DNA from: Parerythrobacter_A sp963761775
Lineage (GTDB): Bacteria > Pseudomonadota > Alphaproteobacteria > Sphingomonadales > Sphingomonadaceae
Reading direction: 5' to 3'
DNA: 64,000 nt
NCBI GenBank assembly: GCA_963761775.1
Contig: CAVXIF010000011.1
Coordinates: 806,001 to 870,000, forward strand
The translations under genes were made by a program, and so were the position numbers. The first letter of the stretch is position 1; each line of letters starts with the position of its first letter. Positions 17,732 through 27,370 of this stretch are shown piece by piece. Under the pieces are notes generated by a model. The model had not been told where the DNA came from, did not search any database, and saw only the letters and a list, made by a program, of their open reading frames with translations.

Positions 17732-17889
17732 CGGGTAGTCCCTCGTGGGGCGAAACTTTTGTTCAAGCGTGCTGGTTAGAAACACAATCTGAAGAATTTC
17801 CTAACTCGAAACCTTTCCGGCAAATCATGTAAATATTAACCAAGTGCGTTCGTTTTAAAGCTACGAACGCACCCTATCGAAGCCGGACT
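17732..17889. promoter_or_regulatory. Shared divergent promoter region of the two Tad-like modules
   Basis: This AT-richer spacer of 158 bases separates the divergent TadG-like genes. It contains a 9-bp perfect inverted repeat, GTGCGTTCG (17844-17852) and CGAACGCAC (17864-17872), 17 bases before the plus-strand ATG, and a TTAAC half-site resembling half a CtrA box at 17836-17840. The position of the repeat suggests an operator or a 5' leader hairpin controlling the plus-strand module. No full CtrA box is present. Confidence 0.55.
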
Positions 17890-19830
17890 ATGGCACAGTC
17901 TGAACCGTCCGGAATGCTCACCTTTATGGGGCGCCTCGCACAAGACGAGGCCGGTAATACGTTAATGCTCGCCGGTGCCGCATTACTGCCGTTGCTCGGC
18001 ATGGTCGGCGGCGGCGTGGACATGAGCCGCGCCTATCTCGCCAACAGCCGCCTGCAACAGGCGTGCGACGCCGGTGTGCTTGCCGCGCGCAAACGTCTTG
18101 GCTCGTCCGCCGTCCTGGATGGCAAGGTGCCGGCCGATGTCGCCGAAGTGGGCAACCGCTTCTTCAACATCAACTTCCAGAGCGGCGCATACGGCACCGA
18201 CCAGCGATCCTTCGTCATGACGCTGGAGGACGATTACGCCATCACCGGCGAGGCGGAAGTCGATGTGCCAACGGCGCTGATGAATGTGTTCGGCATCAAC
18301 GACGTGCCTATCGCTGTCGAATGCGAGGCGCGCCTCAGCTTCCCCAATCTCGACATGATGATGGCCATTGATGTCACCGGTTCCATGCGCCACACCAATG
18401 CCGGCGACAGCCAGAGCCGGATCGAATCCGTCAAAGCGGTCATCCGCAATTTCCATAAACGGCTTGAAGGGTCCAAGGCACCCGGCGTCCGGCTTCGTTA
18501 CGGATTTGTGCCCTACGCATCCAACGTCAATGTCGGACACTTGCTCGAAGACAGCTGGGTGGTCGATGACTGGATTTACCAGTCGCGCGAGCTGGACAGC
18601 AAAAGTACCAGCGTCGGTTACACGACGTTCAACAATAACTGGCAATACCAGTCGGGCTCTGTCACCGAATGGACCACCACCGGTAACTATCCCGCCACCT
18701 ATATTCCCGGAACATCGGGTCCTGGCGGGCAAGGCGATGCGAAGACAGGTGGTACCAGCGCACGGTGGGAATGCCAGGGCGCAAAGCCGGGCGATTCCAT
18801 TTCACGCGTGTATGAAGAACTTGGGACCACAACGACCACTGTGTCCGACCCGCCCGGCACCCGTACAGTTGTCAACAAGCGGCAGATCGAGAACGGCACG
18901 ATCTTCCGCGTGAATAGGGTTGGCGAGATTTGCTACGTGCAATCGCGCACCTACACCGATTTCGCCAATACGTTCGATACGGTAACCAAACCGGAATACA
19001 GAACATCCTCGGCATTTCGCTATGCCCCCATTGCGCGCGACGTGCGCAACTGGCGCAGCGAAAGCAACGGTTGTATCGAGGAACGCGCGACCTACGCCAT
19101 CACCGATCCTGCCAATGTCGATTTCGACAAGGCACTCGATCTCAATATCGACAGGGTGCCTGATGGCGACGACAATACCAGATGGCGTCCGCAATATCCC
19201 AAGGCGATCTATGCCCGCTCCCTTGATAGCAACGGGAACGGCAAGATCACGGTGGCCGAAGTAATAACCGGCACCAACTTCGCCGATACCGGTAACTGGT
19301 GGTTTTCCAACTGCCCTGCCCGCGCCCAAAAATCCGAAGAGATGACCAATTCCGAGCTGGATGCCTATCTGGCCACACTGAACACCGAAGGTTCCACCTA
19401 TCACGATCTGGGAATGCTGTGGGCTGCGCGCCTTCTTTCTCCGACAGGGATCCTGGCTGCGCACAATGCCGACGCGACACCCGACAACCCGACGTCACGA
19501 CACATCATCTTCCTGACCGATGGCCAGACCGAGCCTTACGACATCGCCTATGGTGCCTATGGCGTGGAAGCGCTGGACCAGCGACGCTGGACGCCCGGTG
19601 GTTCCATGAGCCTGGTCGATACGATCGAGACGCGGTTCGAGATCGCCTGTCTCGAAGCACGCAAACGCAACATCAACGTCTGGGTCATCGCCTTCGGCAC
19701 GGCAATCAACCAGTCGATGATCGATTGCGCGGGCAACGGGCGGTATTTCGAGGCGGGCGATGCGGACTCGCTCGAAGAAACCTTCGGCAAGATCGCGGAC
19801 TCGCTTGGCGATTTGAGGATCTCGCGATGA
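17890..19830 (+). CDS. TadG-like protein with von Willebrand A domain and EF-hand-like loop (module 2, first gene)
   Basis: The 646-residue protein is a paralogue of the protein at 15665. It has the N-terminal helix (TLMLAGAALLPLLGMVGGGVD), the shared signature SRAYLANSRLQQACDAGVLA and the MIDAS opening DVTGSM (Asp161). After a long insert the A domain resumes with HIIFLTDGQTEPYDIAYGAYG and VWVIAFGTAINQSM. At residues 446-457 DSNGNGKITVAE is a textbook 12-residue EF-hand loop, suggesting calcium binding. It heads the plus-strand three-gene module, and its stop overlaps the next start (ATGA). Confidence 0.82.
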   Translation: MAQSEPSGMLTFMGRLAQDEAGNTLMLAGAALLPLLGMVGGGVDMSRAYLANSRLQQACDAGVLAARKRLGSSAVLDGKVPADVAEVGNRFFNINFQSGAYGTDQRSFVMTLEDDYAITGEAEVDVPTALMNVFGINDVPIAVECEARLSFPNLDMMMAIDVTGSMRHTNAGDSQSRIESVKAVIRNFHKRLEGSKAPGVRLRYGFVPYASNVNVGHLLEDSWVVDDWIYQSRELDSKSTSVGYTTFNNNWQYQSGSVTEWTTTGNYPATYIPGTSGPGGQGDAKTGGTSARWECQGAKPGDSISRVYEELGTTTTTVSDPPGTRTVVNKRQIENGTIFRVNRVGEICYVQSRTYTDFANTFDTVTKPEYRTSSAFRYAPIARDVRNWRSESNGCIEERATYAITDPANVDFDKALDLNIDRVPDGDDNTRWRPQYPKAIYARSLDSNGNGKITVAEVITGTNFADTGNWWFSNCPARAQKSEEMTNSELDAYLATLNTEGSTYHDLGMLWAARLLSPTGILAAHNADATPDNPTSRHIIFLTDGQTEPYDIAYGAYGVEALDQRRWTPGGSMSLVDTIETRFEIACLEARKRNINVWVIAFGTAINQSMIDCAGNGRYFEAGDADSLEETFGKIADSLGDLRISR

Positions 19831-20675
19831 GCGGCATGGTACGCACATTGCGCGCATCTGCTGCGCGACGAGGAAGGCGCGGCCATCGTCGAATTCGCGC
19901 TTGTCATACCTACCATGATGATCCTCATGGTCGGGCTCTTCGAATTGTCGCACGGAATGTATGTGCAGGCGATCCTTGACGGTGCGATGGAAGAAGCCGG
20001 ACGCAGCTCCACGCTGGAAACCGCCCAGGAAAGCGCTATCGAGCTGTTCGTCGAGGACCGCGTTCTTAATGTCGCTCCGCAAGCCACGGTTGCAGCAATC
20101 TGGCGTGCTCACGAAAGCTACAGTGATATCGGACAACTCGAAGATTTCTCCGATATAAACGGTGACGGCAGATGCAATGTCGGGGAACCCTATGCGGACG
20201 CAAACGGCAGCGACGATCTGGATCGCAAGGGCGATGCGGGCATCGGTAACCCCAACGAAGCGGTGGTCTTCACGGCGGTTGCCGAGTTCGACCGCGTGTT
20301 TCCAATGCCTACCTTGGCCGGCTGGTCACCGACGAATACGGTAGTAAGCACGACAGTCCTGCGAAACCAACCCTACCGCCAGCATAACGGTATGCAGGAA
20401 ATCAAACCTTGCGACGCAGCCGACGAAGCCACAACGGCCGGCGCAGGTGGCGGCTTTCCACCGCCGCCGGGACCTCCCGCTCCGGTATCCGACGATCCAT
20501 GCGATACACCCGGCCTTCCGAGCGTGGAATGCTTGACGGACACCCTGGACGACAAGAAAGAAAAGGACTGCAAAAAGAAGGGCAAGAAGAAGTGCAAGAA
20601 GGTCAAGAAGCACGACGACGACGACGATGATGAGATGATGACGACGATGAAGATGACGACGACGATGATGACTGA
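19827..20675 (+). CDS. TadE-like protein with Lys-rich then Asp-rich tail (module 2, second gene; two frame breaks)
   Basis: Starting at ATG 19827 (overlapping the TadG stop), the basic leader runs out of frame near 19860. Dropping one base there joins it to LLRDEEGAAIVEFALVIP, the TadE helix. The body contains DINGDGRCN, a calcium-loop-like motif, and VVSTTVLRNQPYRQHNG, matching the module 1 protein. After a Pro-rich linker the tail is Lys/Cys-rich, then becomes Asp-rich. As given, the frame runs on into the next gene. Adding one base near 20634 turns the end into a pure Asp/Glu tail with a TGA at 20673-20675. The two changes cancel to a 282-residue protein. The tail reconstruction is an inference. 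Confidence 0.65.
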
Positions 20676-21415
20676 CCGCACTTTTCGCCGAAATCTGAAA
20701 TCGCTGTGGCGGGATGATAGCGGCACGGCGTCTGACCGAAATGGCGTTCATCACGCCGGTCCTGCTGACACTCGGCGTGTACGGGCTGGAAACGGCGATG
20801 CTCGCGATTACGCATATGAAGATCGGCCAGGCGGCGATCCGTATCGCGGACGATGCCTCCCGCATCGGGGCCGCTTCGGGACTGGAAGAGGAAAAGATCT
20901 ACGAAAGCGATATCGTCGATCTGCTGCTCGGCTCCGACCTGCAAGCGGGCGGTGGCATCGACCTGTACGAGCATGGCCGCGTCATCATCAGCAGCCAGGA
21001 AGTGGACCCGGACGATTCCTCCGGCAACCAGCAATACATTCACTGGCAGCGCTGTATGGGCAAACGCAAGTTCGACAGCCAGTATGGCGGCGAAGGCACC
21101 GGCAAGGGCGATATCAACTTTGCCGGTATGGGCCCGCCCGGCGAAGAAGTGCTGGCGATGGAAGGCGACGCGGTCATCTTCGTGGAGATATCCTACGAAT
21201 ACCAGCCGCTTATGACCGATGCCTTTATCGGCGACCGCGAGATCGTGGTGTCGTCATCCTTCACCGTGCGGGACGACCGCGACCTTTCGGGTATCTATTC
21301 CAACGGCGCTGGCAGTTCGACGCAGCCTGCAACCTGCGACCGCTATGGCCGGTTCCGCTCGGGTGACCCGAGCAAGGGTATCGAGGGCGGCTGGGAATGG
21401 GAGTGGGAAGACTAG
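20668..21415 (+). CDS. TadE-like protein (module 2, third gene; one extra base)
   Basis: The gene starts at ATG 20668 inside the end of the previous gene (ATGACTGA). The leader TFRRNLKSLWRDDSGTA breaks from the TadE helix TEMAFITPVLLTLGVYGLE. Removing one T near 20729-20732 joins them as SGTALTEMAF and gives about 248 residues. The periplasmic part includes QYIHWQRCMGKRKF, which matches the module 1 protein at 14383, and the C-terminus ends in GWEWEWED. It converges on pdhB with only 18 bases between stops. Role as for the module 1 counterpart. Confidence 0.72.
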
Positions 21416-21433
21416 AGCCTCCCCACCCTCAGG

Positions 21434-22831
21434 TCAGACGTAGCAGACCTTTTTCACTGTCTCCACGATGCGCGATGCGTCGATCAGCGCGAGCTTTTCC
21501 AGATTGGCGGCATAGGGCAGCGGCACATCCTCGTTGCATACGCGCAGCACCGGCGCATCGAGATCGTCGAAGCCGTCTTCCATGCACAGCGCGATGATTT
21601 CCGATGCGATGGAGCAGGTCGGCCAGCCTTCTTCCGCAATGACCACGCGGTTGGTCTTGGCGAGGCTGTCGAGCACGGCCTGCCGGTCGAGCGGACGCAA
21701 CGTGCGCAGATCGATCACCTCGGCTTCGATACCCTCGCCCGCCAGCGTTTCGGCAGCTTCCAGCGCGAAGCCGACGCCGATGGAATAGCTGACGATGGTG
21801 ACATCGTCGCCCTCGCGCATGATCCGCGCCTTGCCGATGGGCAGCACGTGGTCGTCCAGCTCCGGCAATTCGAAGCTCTTGCCGTAGACCAGTTCGTTTT
21901 CGAGAAACACGACCGGGTCTTCGCAGCGGATGGCGGCTTTCAGCAGACCCTTCGCATCGGACGCATCGTAGGGCGCGATCACGATCAGGCCCGGCACGCT
22001 GGCATACCACGGGCCATAGTTCTGGCTGTGCTGCGCGCCCACGCGGCTGGCGGCACCATTGGGGCCACGGAACACCACCGGACAGCGCATCTGCCCGCCC
22101 GACATGTAGTTCGTCTTGGCGGCGGAGTTCACGATGTGGTCGATGGCCTGCATCGCGAAGTTGAAGGTCATGAATTCGACAATGGGGCGCAAACCGCCCA
22201 TCGCTGCGCCGGTGCCGATCCCGGCGAACCCGTACTCGGTAATCGGCGTGTCGATCACCCGCTTCGGGCCGAATTCTTCCAGCAGCCCCTGCGTCACCTT
22301 GTACGCGCCCTGGTACTGCGCCACTTCCTCGCCCATGACGAAGACCCGTTCGTCGCGCCGCATTTCCTCGGCCATCGCATCGCGCAGTGCTTCGCGGACG
22401 GGGACGGTAGCCATATTGGTACCGTGCGGAATGGCGGGGTCCGACTTCGGCTCGCGCTTGGGTAGTTCGGGCGTTACCGAACCATCGGCGTCGTCCTGCC
22501 CCACCTTCTTGCCTTCGCCAGCGGGCAGTTCGGCCTCCGCTTTCGGCGCCGGTGCGGGTTCGGCCCCAGCTTCGGAACCAGCATCTTCACCCTCGCCTTC
22601 CAGCATGGCGATGACGGTGCCCACAGCTACGTTCTCGGTCCCCTCAGCGACCAGGATCTTGCCCAGCGTACCTTCGTCGATGGACTCGAATTCCATCGTC
22701 GCCTTGTCGGTCTCGATCTCGGCGATAATATCACCCGGCTCGATGGCGTCGCCTTCCTGCTTAAGCCATTTGGCGAGCGTCCCCTCTTCCATTGTGGGAG
22801 ACAGCGCGGGCATTTTGAGTTCGATGGGCAT
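21434..22831 (-). CDS. pdhB: Pyruvate dehydrogenase E1 component, beta subunit with lipoyl domain
   Basis: The 465-residue protein starts with a biotinyl/lipoyl domain (about residues 1-78) whose lipoylation site is ETDKATMEFE. An Ala/Pro/Glu-rich linker follows, then the transketolase-like E1-beta domain from about 140 (TVPVREALRDAMAEEM, VIDTPITEYGFAGIG, HSQNYGPWYASVPGLIV). With PdhA it decarboxylates pyruvate and hands the acetyl group to E2. The fused lipoyl domain is a known alphaproteobacterial trait. It follows pdhA by three bases, so the two are cotranscribed, and it would need LipA for its lipoyl group. Confidence 0.96.
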   Translation of the reverse strand: MPIELKMPALSPTMEEGTLAKWLKQEGDAIEPGDIIAEIETDKATMEFESIDEGTLGKILVAEGTENVAVGTVIAMLEGEGEDAGSEAGAEPAPAPKAEAELPAGEGKKVGQDDADGSVTPELPKREPKSDPAIPHGTNMATVPVREALRDAMAEEMRRDERVFVMGEEVAQYQGAYKVTQGLLEEFGPKRVIDTPITEYGFAGIGTGAAMGGLRPIVEFMTFNFAMQAIDHIVNSAAKTNYMSGGQMRCPVVFRGPNGAASRVGAQHSQNYGPWYASVPGLIVIAPYDASDAKGLLKAAIRCEDPVVFLENELVYGKSFELPELDDHVLPIGKARIMREGDDVTIVSYSIGVGFALEAAETLAGEGIEAEVIDLRTLRPLDRQAVLDSLAKTNRVVIAEEGWPTCSIASEIIALCMEDGFDDLDAPVLRVCNEDVPLPYAANLEKLALIDASRIVETVKKVCYV

Positions 22832-22834
22832 GGC

Positions 22835-23929
22835 TCAGTATGTCTCCACCAGAACATCGGTATGCAGTTCGGACGGGTCGGGTTCGGGGGAGCTTTCGGC
22901 GAAGTCCGCTGCCTCCGCCACGATCTTGCGAATATCCTTGTCGATCGCTTTCAGCTCGTCCTCGCCCTTGCCGCTTTCCATCAGCAGCTTCTTCATGCCC
23001 TCGATCGGGTCGTTATGGTCGCGCTGCTCCTGCACTTCCTCGCGGGTGCGATACTTTGCCGGGTCGGACATGGAGTGGCCACGATAGCGGTAGGTGTTGC
23101 ATTCGATCAGCACCGGACCGTTGCCGTCGCGCACGTGCCTGAACGCGATCTCCGCCGCGCTGCGTACTTCCAGCACATCCATCCCGTTCACATCCATGCC
23201 CGGAATGCGAAAGGCGGTACCGCGCCGGTGGAACTCGGTTTCGGCCGAACTGCGCGTGACGGCGGTGCCCATCGCATAGCCGTTGTTCTCGATCACGAAC
23301 ACGATGGGCAGGTTCCACAGCGCCGCCATGTTGAATGTCTCGTACACCTGCCCCTGGTTCGCCGCGCCGTCGCCGAAATAGGCGAGGCACAACCCGCCAT
23401 CGTCATTGTACTGGTGCGCCAGCGCCAACCCGCCACCCAGCGAGACCTGCGCGCCGACGATGCCGTGACCGCCATAGAATTTGTGCTCGGTGCTGAACAT
23501 GTGCATCGAGCCGCCCTTCCCCTTCGAAATGCCCGCCTGCCGTCCGGTCAGCTCCGCCATGATGACCTTGGGATCGATGCCATAGGCCAGCATGTGGCCG
23601 TGGTCGCGATAGCCGGTGATGACGCTGTCCAGTCCCTCGCTCAGCGCCGATTGCAGGCCGACCGCCACCGCTTCCTGTCCGATGTACAAGTGGCAGAACC
23701 CGCCGATCAGGCCGAGGCCGTAGAGCTGGCCCGCCTTCTCCTCGAACCGGCGGATCAGCAGCATCTGCTTGTAGAAATCCAGCATCTGCGCCGGGTCGGC
23801 ATCGAATTTCCTTGCCGCCTCATGCGCGTCCTGAAGACTGTGAAGCGCGAAGTCGTCGGGTGTCGCTGCGGGTTTGGGCTCGGCTGCTTTTTTCGCTTTG
23901 CTGGCAGGCTGTCTGGCCAAAGGGCGCAT
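22835..23929 (-). CDS. pdhA: Pyruvate dehydrogenase E1 component, alpha subunit
   Basis: The 364-residue thiamine-diphosphate-binding subunit carries the motif GDGAANQGQVYETFNMAALW (TPP and magnesium site) and the phosphorylation-loop equivalent YRYRGHSMSDPAKYRTREE. LIRRFEEKAGQLYGLG and FCHLYIGQEAVAVG are family landmarks. A short Lys/Ala-rich N-terminal extension precedes the domain. The ATG at 23929 is preferred over an upstream ATG seven codons away. The order ftsB-pdhA-pdhB is common in alphaproteobacteria. Confidence 0.96.
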   Translation of the reverse strand: MRPLARQPASKAKKAAEPKPAATPDDFALHSLQDAHEAARKFDADPAQMLDFYKQMLLIRRFEEKAGQLYGLGLIGGFCHLYIGQEAVAVGLQSALSEGLDSVITGYRDHGHMLAYGIDPKVIMAELTGRQAGISKGKGGSMHMFSTEHKFYGGHGIVGAQVSLGGGLALAHQYNDDGGLCLAYFGDGAANQGQVYETFNMAALWNLPIVFVIENNGYAMGTAVTRSSAETEFHRRGTAFRIPGMDVNGMDVLEVRSAAEIAFRHVRDGNGPVLIECNTYRYRGHSMSDPAKYRTREEVQEQRDHNDPIEGMKKLLMESGKGEDELKAIDKDIRKIVAEAADFAESSPEPDPSELHTDVLVETY

Positions 23930-24047
23930 CCTCGTAATATGGCGGCACATCTGAGAAGTGCGGCGTTATCCAATAGAGAGACTGTGGCGCAGATGCAGGC
24001 CGCGCGCAACGGGTGCGCGGCGCATGCATACGAAATCGCAAAAGGCT

Positions 24048-24404
24048 TTAGCGGGGTTGCGCGGTGTCGGGCGCTTCGGAAGGCAAAGTCAGGATCATCT
24101 CGTCGGGATGCACCATGTTCTGGTTGCGCCGCAGCAGTTCCACCACGAAATCCGGGTCGGCCCCGCGCGGGTCGAGCAAATCGACCTGGTTCTGCAAATC
24201 GTCGCGCTCCACCGTCAGCGCAGCAATGCGCATCTGGTGCCGGTCGAGCAACTCCGCCTTCTCACCCCATGCCAGCAAGCCGCCCGGCCCGGCAATCGCC
24301 AGCCCCGCAAACAGCAACAGCAGCGCCAGCGCAGCCCAGTCGGTCGCCCGTTCGCGCTGCGAAGCGATGCGGTATTGCGACCGTGTAGGTGCGGGCGAAG
24401 CCAT
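24048..24404 (-). CDS. ftsB: FtsB/DivIC-family septum formation initiator
   Basis: The 118-residue protein has a short cytoplasmic start, one membrane helix (ALALLLLFAGLAIAGPGGLL) and a periplasmic coiled coil (LLDRHQMRIAALTVERDDLQ). DPDFVVELLRRNQNMVHPDE is the usual tail. FtsB links FtsL and FtsQ in the cell-division complex. The location upstream of pdhAB on the same strand is conserved in alphaproteobacteria. The ATG at 24404 is used; a longer frame to 24440 has no supporting features. Confidence 0.88.
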   Translation of the reverse strand: MASPAPTRSQYRIASQRERATDWAALALLLLFAGLAIAGPGGLLAWGEKAELLDRHQMRIAALTVERDDLQNQVDLLDPRGADPDFVVELLRRNQNMVHPDEMILTLPSEAPDTAQPR

Positions 24405-24599
24405 GACCACCCTAGAATCACAAACGATTCCAGCAGGCAAGCAGTAAGTGTTGCGGAACGATGAAAAGATTCGCGTGCGCGACGAACCGAGACGCCACTA
24501 ACGCCGACCTGGGTTGCACGAATGTTGGATTGTAGTTACAAACGAAACCAATTTCGCCCATCCTTATTTTGCATCACCCCTATCCTCATGGAGCCGCGC

Positions 24600-25749
<1,150 letters not shown>

Positions 25750-25782
25750 TGGTGACGATTATCCAGCCAGTACAGGTGCGTT

Positions 25783-26364
25783 ATGACTGAACAACCCCGC
25801 CATCCCGGCGAACACCCCATTTCCCTGGGCGGCGTCCATCATGTTGCCTATCGCTGCAAGGATGCCCGCGAGACGGTCGAGTGGTACGACCGCGTGCTGG
25901 GCATGGAATATACCAGTGCCTTCAGCGAAGACCATGTCCCCTCCACCGGCGACTACGATCCCTACATGCATGTCTTCCTGGATGCGGGAAACAACAACGT
26001 GCTGGCGTTTTTCGAACTGCCGAAGCAGGCGGACATGGGGCGTGACGTGAACACGCCAGCATGGGTCCAGCATCTCGCCTTCCGCGTGGCGGACGAGGAC
26101 GCACTTTTGGCGGCGAAGGAACATGTCGAGGCGCAGGGTATCGACGTGCTGGGCCCGACCCATCACGGCATCTTCAAGTCGATCTATTTCTTCGATCCAA
26201 ACGGCCATCGCGTGGAACTGGCTGCCGATATCGGAACGGACGAACACTATGCCGAGCTGAAAAGGGTGGCGATGCCGATGCTGGAGGAATGGAGCGAGAC
26301 CAAAACCGCGCCGCGCCATGCCGACTGGCTCCATGCGATTGCACGCGAGGAACATACTGCGTAG
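25783..26364 (+). CDS. VOC-family (glyoxalase/dioxygenase fold) protein
   Basis: The 193-residue protein carries a vicinal-oxygen-chelate domain: GGVHHVAYRCKDARETVEWY with a likely metal His, then YDPYMHVFLDAGNNNVLAFFE, WVQHLAFRVADEDAL with a second His, and YFFDPNGHRVELAADIG with the terminal Glu. The metal-ligand pattern suggests a catalytic protein rather than a binding-only one. Its position 33 bases after hppD suggests a role in aromatic or tyrosine catabolism, but the substrate cannot be read from the sequence. Confidence 0.8.
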   Translation: MTEQPRHPGEHPISLGGVHHVAYRCKDARETVEWYDRVLGMEYTSAFSEDHVPSTGDYDPYMHVFLDAGNNNVLAFFELPKQADMGRDVNTPAWVQHLAFRVADEDALLAAKEHVEAQGIDVLGPTHHGIFKSIYFFDPNGHRVELAADIGTDEHYAELKRVAMPMLEEWSETKTAPRHADWLHAIAREEHTA

Positions 26365-26404
26365 GCGTTCGTCGAACAGACCGGTCCCCGACGCAGGATA
26401 AACG

Positions 26405-27340
26405 ATGCAAGCCGAAGATACCGTTGAAATGACCGAAGCGGGCCGGGTGGCCGATCCCACCGCCAGCCCTATCGCCACTGTGCAAAACCAGGTTGCCGAC
26501 ATGGCGGACCAGTTCGTGCGCACCCTGCCCAGCCTCGCCATCGGTGTGGTCATCCTGATCGTGACGTGGATCGTCGCCAAGTTCGCCGTGCGTATTGCCG
26601 ACCGTATCACCGGCCACACCGAGATACGGCCCAGCCTGAAACAGCTGATCGATACGGTGGTAAAGCTGGCGATCTGGCTGGTCGGGCTGATGATCGCGGC
26701 CATCGTCATGATGCCGGGCCTGACGCCTGCCAGCCTGTTTGCCGGCCTCGGTATCGGCGCGGTCGCCATCGGCTTTGCATTCCAGGATATCTTCGAAAAC
26801 TTCCTCGCCGGTATCCTCATCATGATCCGCGAAAAAATGCGGATCGGCGACGTGATCGAATGCGAAGGCATCATCGGCAAGGTGGAGCACATCACCCTGC
26901 GCGAAACACACGTCCGCTCGCTGTCCAACGAACTGACAGTGGTTCCCAACTCGGTGCTCTTCAAGAACCCGGTCAAGATCCTGACCGACGAGGCGCAGCG
27001 CAGGCACCAGATCGTTGCCGGTGTCTCCTACGACACAGACCTCGATCATGCCGCCGACGTGATCCGCGCCGCACTCGAAAAGCTGGACGGGATCGACCAG
27101 GCCAAGGGCGTGGAAATCTACGCGCAGGAATTCAACTCCAGCTCGGTGGATTTCTTGGTGCGCTGGTGGGCGGGCGCGACGCCGAAAGAGGGCTGGCAAA
27201 GCACCGACCTCGTGGTGCGCACGATCAAGCGGGCGCTGGACGACGCCGGGATCGAGATACCGTTCCCCTACATCACACATACCTTCAAGGAACGCGTGCC
27301 GATGGGCAGCGAGCCGGGGGAAACGGTCGCTTCGGAATGA
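26405..27340 (+). CDS. MscS-family mechanosensitive ion channel
   Basis: The 311-residue inner-membrane protein has three N-terminal helices (about residues 37-58, 77-101 and 106-137). The pore-lining stretch GLGIGAVAIGFAFQDIFENF is followed by the beta domain (RIGDVIECEGIIGKVEHITL, then NELTVVPNSVLFKNPV) and the alpha/beta C-terminal domain. It would open under membrane tension and release solutes during hypo-osmotic shock. Its size is close to E. coli MscS (286). Confidence 0.92.
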   Translation: MQAEDTVEMTEAGRVADPTASPIATVQNQVADMADQFVRTLPSLAIGVVILIVTWIVAKFAVRIADRITGHTEIRPSLKQLIDTVVKLAIWLVGLMIAAIVMMPGLTPASLFAGLGIGAVAIGFAFQDIFENFLAGILIMIREKMRIGDVIECEGIIGKVEHITLRETHVRSLSNELTVVPNSVLFKNPVKILTDEAQRRHQIVAGVSYDTDLDHAADVIRAALEKLDGIDQAKGVEIYAQEFNSSSVDFLVRWWAGATPKEGWQSTDLVVRTIKRALDDAGIEIPFPYITHTFKERVPMGSEPGETVASE

Positions 27341-27370
27341 CGACGCACGGGCGTTGCGGAACGCCGTCCC

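Noticed and set aside
20590..20670. GAC/GAT triplet run considered as a microsatellite or CRISPR-like repeat.
   Set aside because: It is a short, irregular acidic-codon run inside a coding region, with no spacers or unit periodicity beyond three bases.
19915..21366. Apparent fusion of two TadE-like proteins into one 483-residue frame.
   Set aside because: The frame loses the second TadE helix shortly after joining, and the mirror module has two separate genes with overlapping start and stop. Frame errors are more likely.
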